The position numbers were made by a program, and so were the translations under genes. From positions 1,260,001 to 1,324,000 of the forward strand of contig JABMCL010002055.1 in NCBI GenBank assembly GCA_018857735.1: a DNA stretch of 64,000 bases. The letters run 5' to 3'. The first letter of the stretch is position 1; each line of letters begins with the position of its first letter. Origin of the DNA: Alviniconcha marisindica. Its lineage: Eukaryota > Mollusca > Gastropoda > Provannidae. This document shows, one piece after another, positions 63,605 to 64,000 of this stretch. A model generated the notes under the pieces. That model made no database searches and had not been told where the DNA came from. It worked only from the letters and a program-made list of their open reading frames with translations.

Positions 63605-64000
63605 GTAGGAGGAGTCAGTAACTTGGTGTTTTACGCCCAGCCAACAGTTACCGTTATGTATGGGCAATGAGGAGGTAGGAAGCAGAGTTAAACTTTTGTC
63701 TGATGGCAGGTTTTGGCCGGCTTGGAGAAGCTCAATCAGCATCCTTCGCTCTTCTTTTTAAAAGGACAGTATAGGGCCCATTGTTCTAGGTTTCTGCAAG
63801 AAGGTTTAGGTGATCAGAAGAGAGGAATGACACAGCTTAAAATTTGGGAATCCTTGCCACGGGCATGATCGTACTTAGTGACAAAGTTTGGGGGGGGAGG
63901 GGGGGGGGGTGCTGTGACTTGATGCTGATACTCAATGTAAGGGAATGTTGGATGCATTGTTTTTGGTTTGTTTTTCCTGTGTACTTTCTTTAATTGAGTG
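63605..64000. other. Intron after exon 38
   Basis: Starts almost immediately with a copy of the dispersed SINE-like motif (63615-63668), then unique DNA and a G run at 63890-63909. No coding signal. Confidence 0.6.
63607..63668 (+). repeat. Dispersed SINE-like motif, copy C
   Basis: CAGTAACTTGGTGTTTTACG then CCCAGCCAACAGTTACCGTT, shared with copies at 28.9 and 56.8 kb. Confidence 0.6.

Overview
The window looks like animal genomic DNA holding 38 confidently modelled internal coding exons, plus several tentative ones, of a single very large plus-strand gene. Joined, the exons give about 7.35 kb of coding sequence (about 2,450 codons) that is almost entirely coiled coil (Glu/Gln/Leu/Arg-rich heptads). 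Splice phase is continuous through all 38 exons, with one exception that points to a one-base loss in exon 29. The protein matches the pericentrin / AKAP9 (PCNT/AKAP450) family of centrosomal scaffolds. Exons 7-8 read FLDEQ..ERE.EREEF, as in vertebrate pericentrin. Exons 28-31 reproduce the order ILxxSE - DWRxDL - REQ..L - LL.E.Q.L...L..L - V..LEYK..QEK...EDL. Exon 38 resembles the helical stretch just upstream of the C-terminal PACT centrosome-targeting domain. The first exons and the PACT domain lie outside the window.

Organism: an invertebrate, most likely a mollusc and probably a caenogastropod snail. The reasons are kilobase-scale introns packed with (CA)n, (GA)n/(CT)n and long G/C homopolymers, GC-rich Gln/Leu codons, and one pericentrin/AKAP9-like gene. 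This is inference. Amphioxus is an alternative, because I recall splice-site-straddling minisatellites being described there.

Layout: 1-1.86 kb intron; 1.86-6.56 kb exons 1-6 (acidic/Ser-rich and first coils); 6.56-13.05 kb a large intron; 13.05-25.2 kb exons 7-14, with an array of about 80 copies of a 40-bp minisatellite at 14.3-17.5 kb; 25.2-30.2 kb a large intron; 30.2-49.7 kb exons 15-31, dense; 49.7-56.5 kb an intron made mostly of tandem arrays; 56.5-63.6 kb exons 32-38; the rest is intron. No RNA gene and no second protein gene could be supported on either strand.

The most striking feature is that a large share of the introns carry tandem arrays, and many arrays copy the neighbouring splice junction itself: donor with exon end, or acceptor with exon start. 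Next in interest are a possible short tail-anchored isoform made by read-through of exon 6 (proline linker, hydrophobic segment, stop at 6668), a set of small phase-matched candidate cassette exons, and a roughly 1-kb hAT-like element inserted inside one of the splice-junction arrays.
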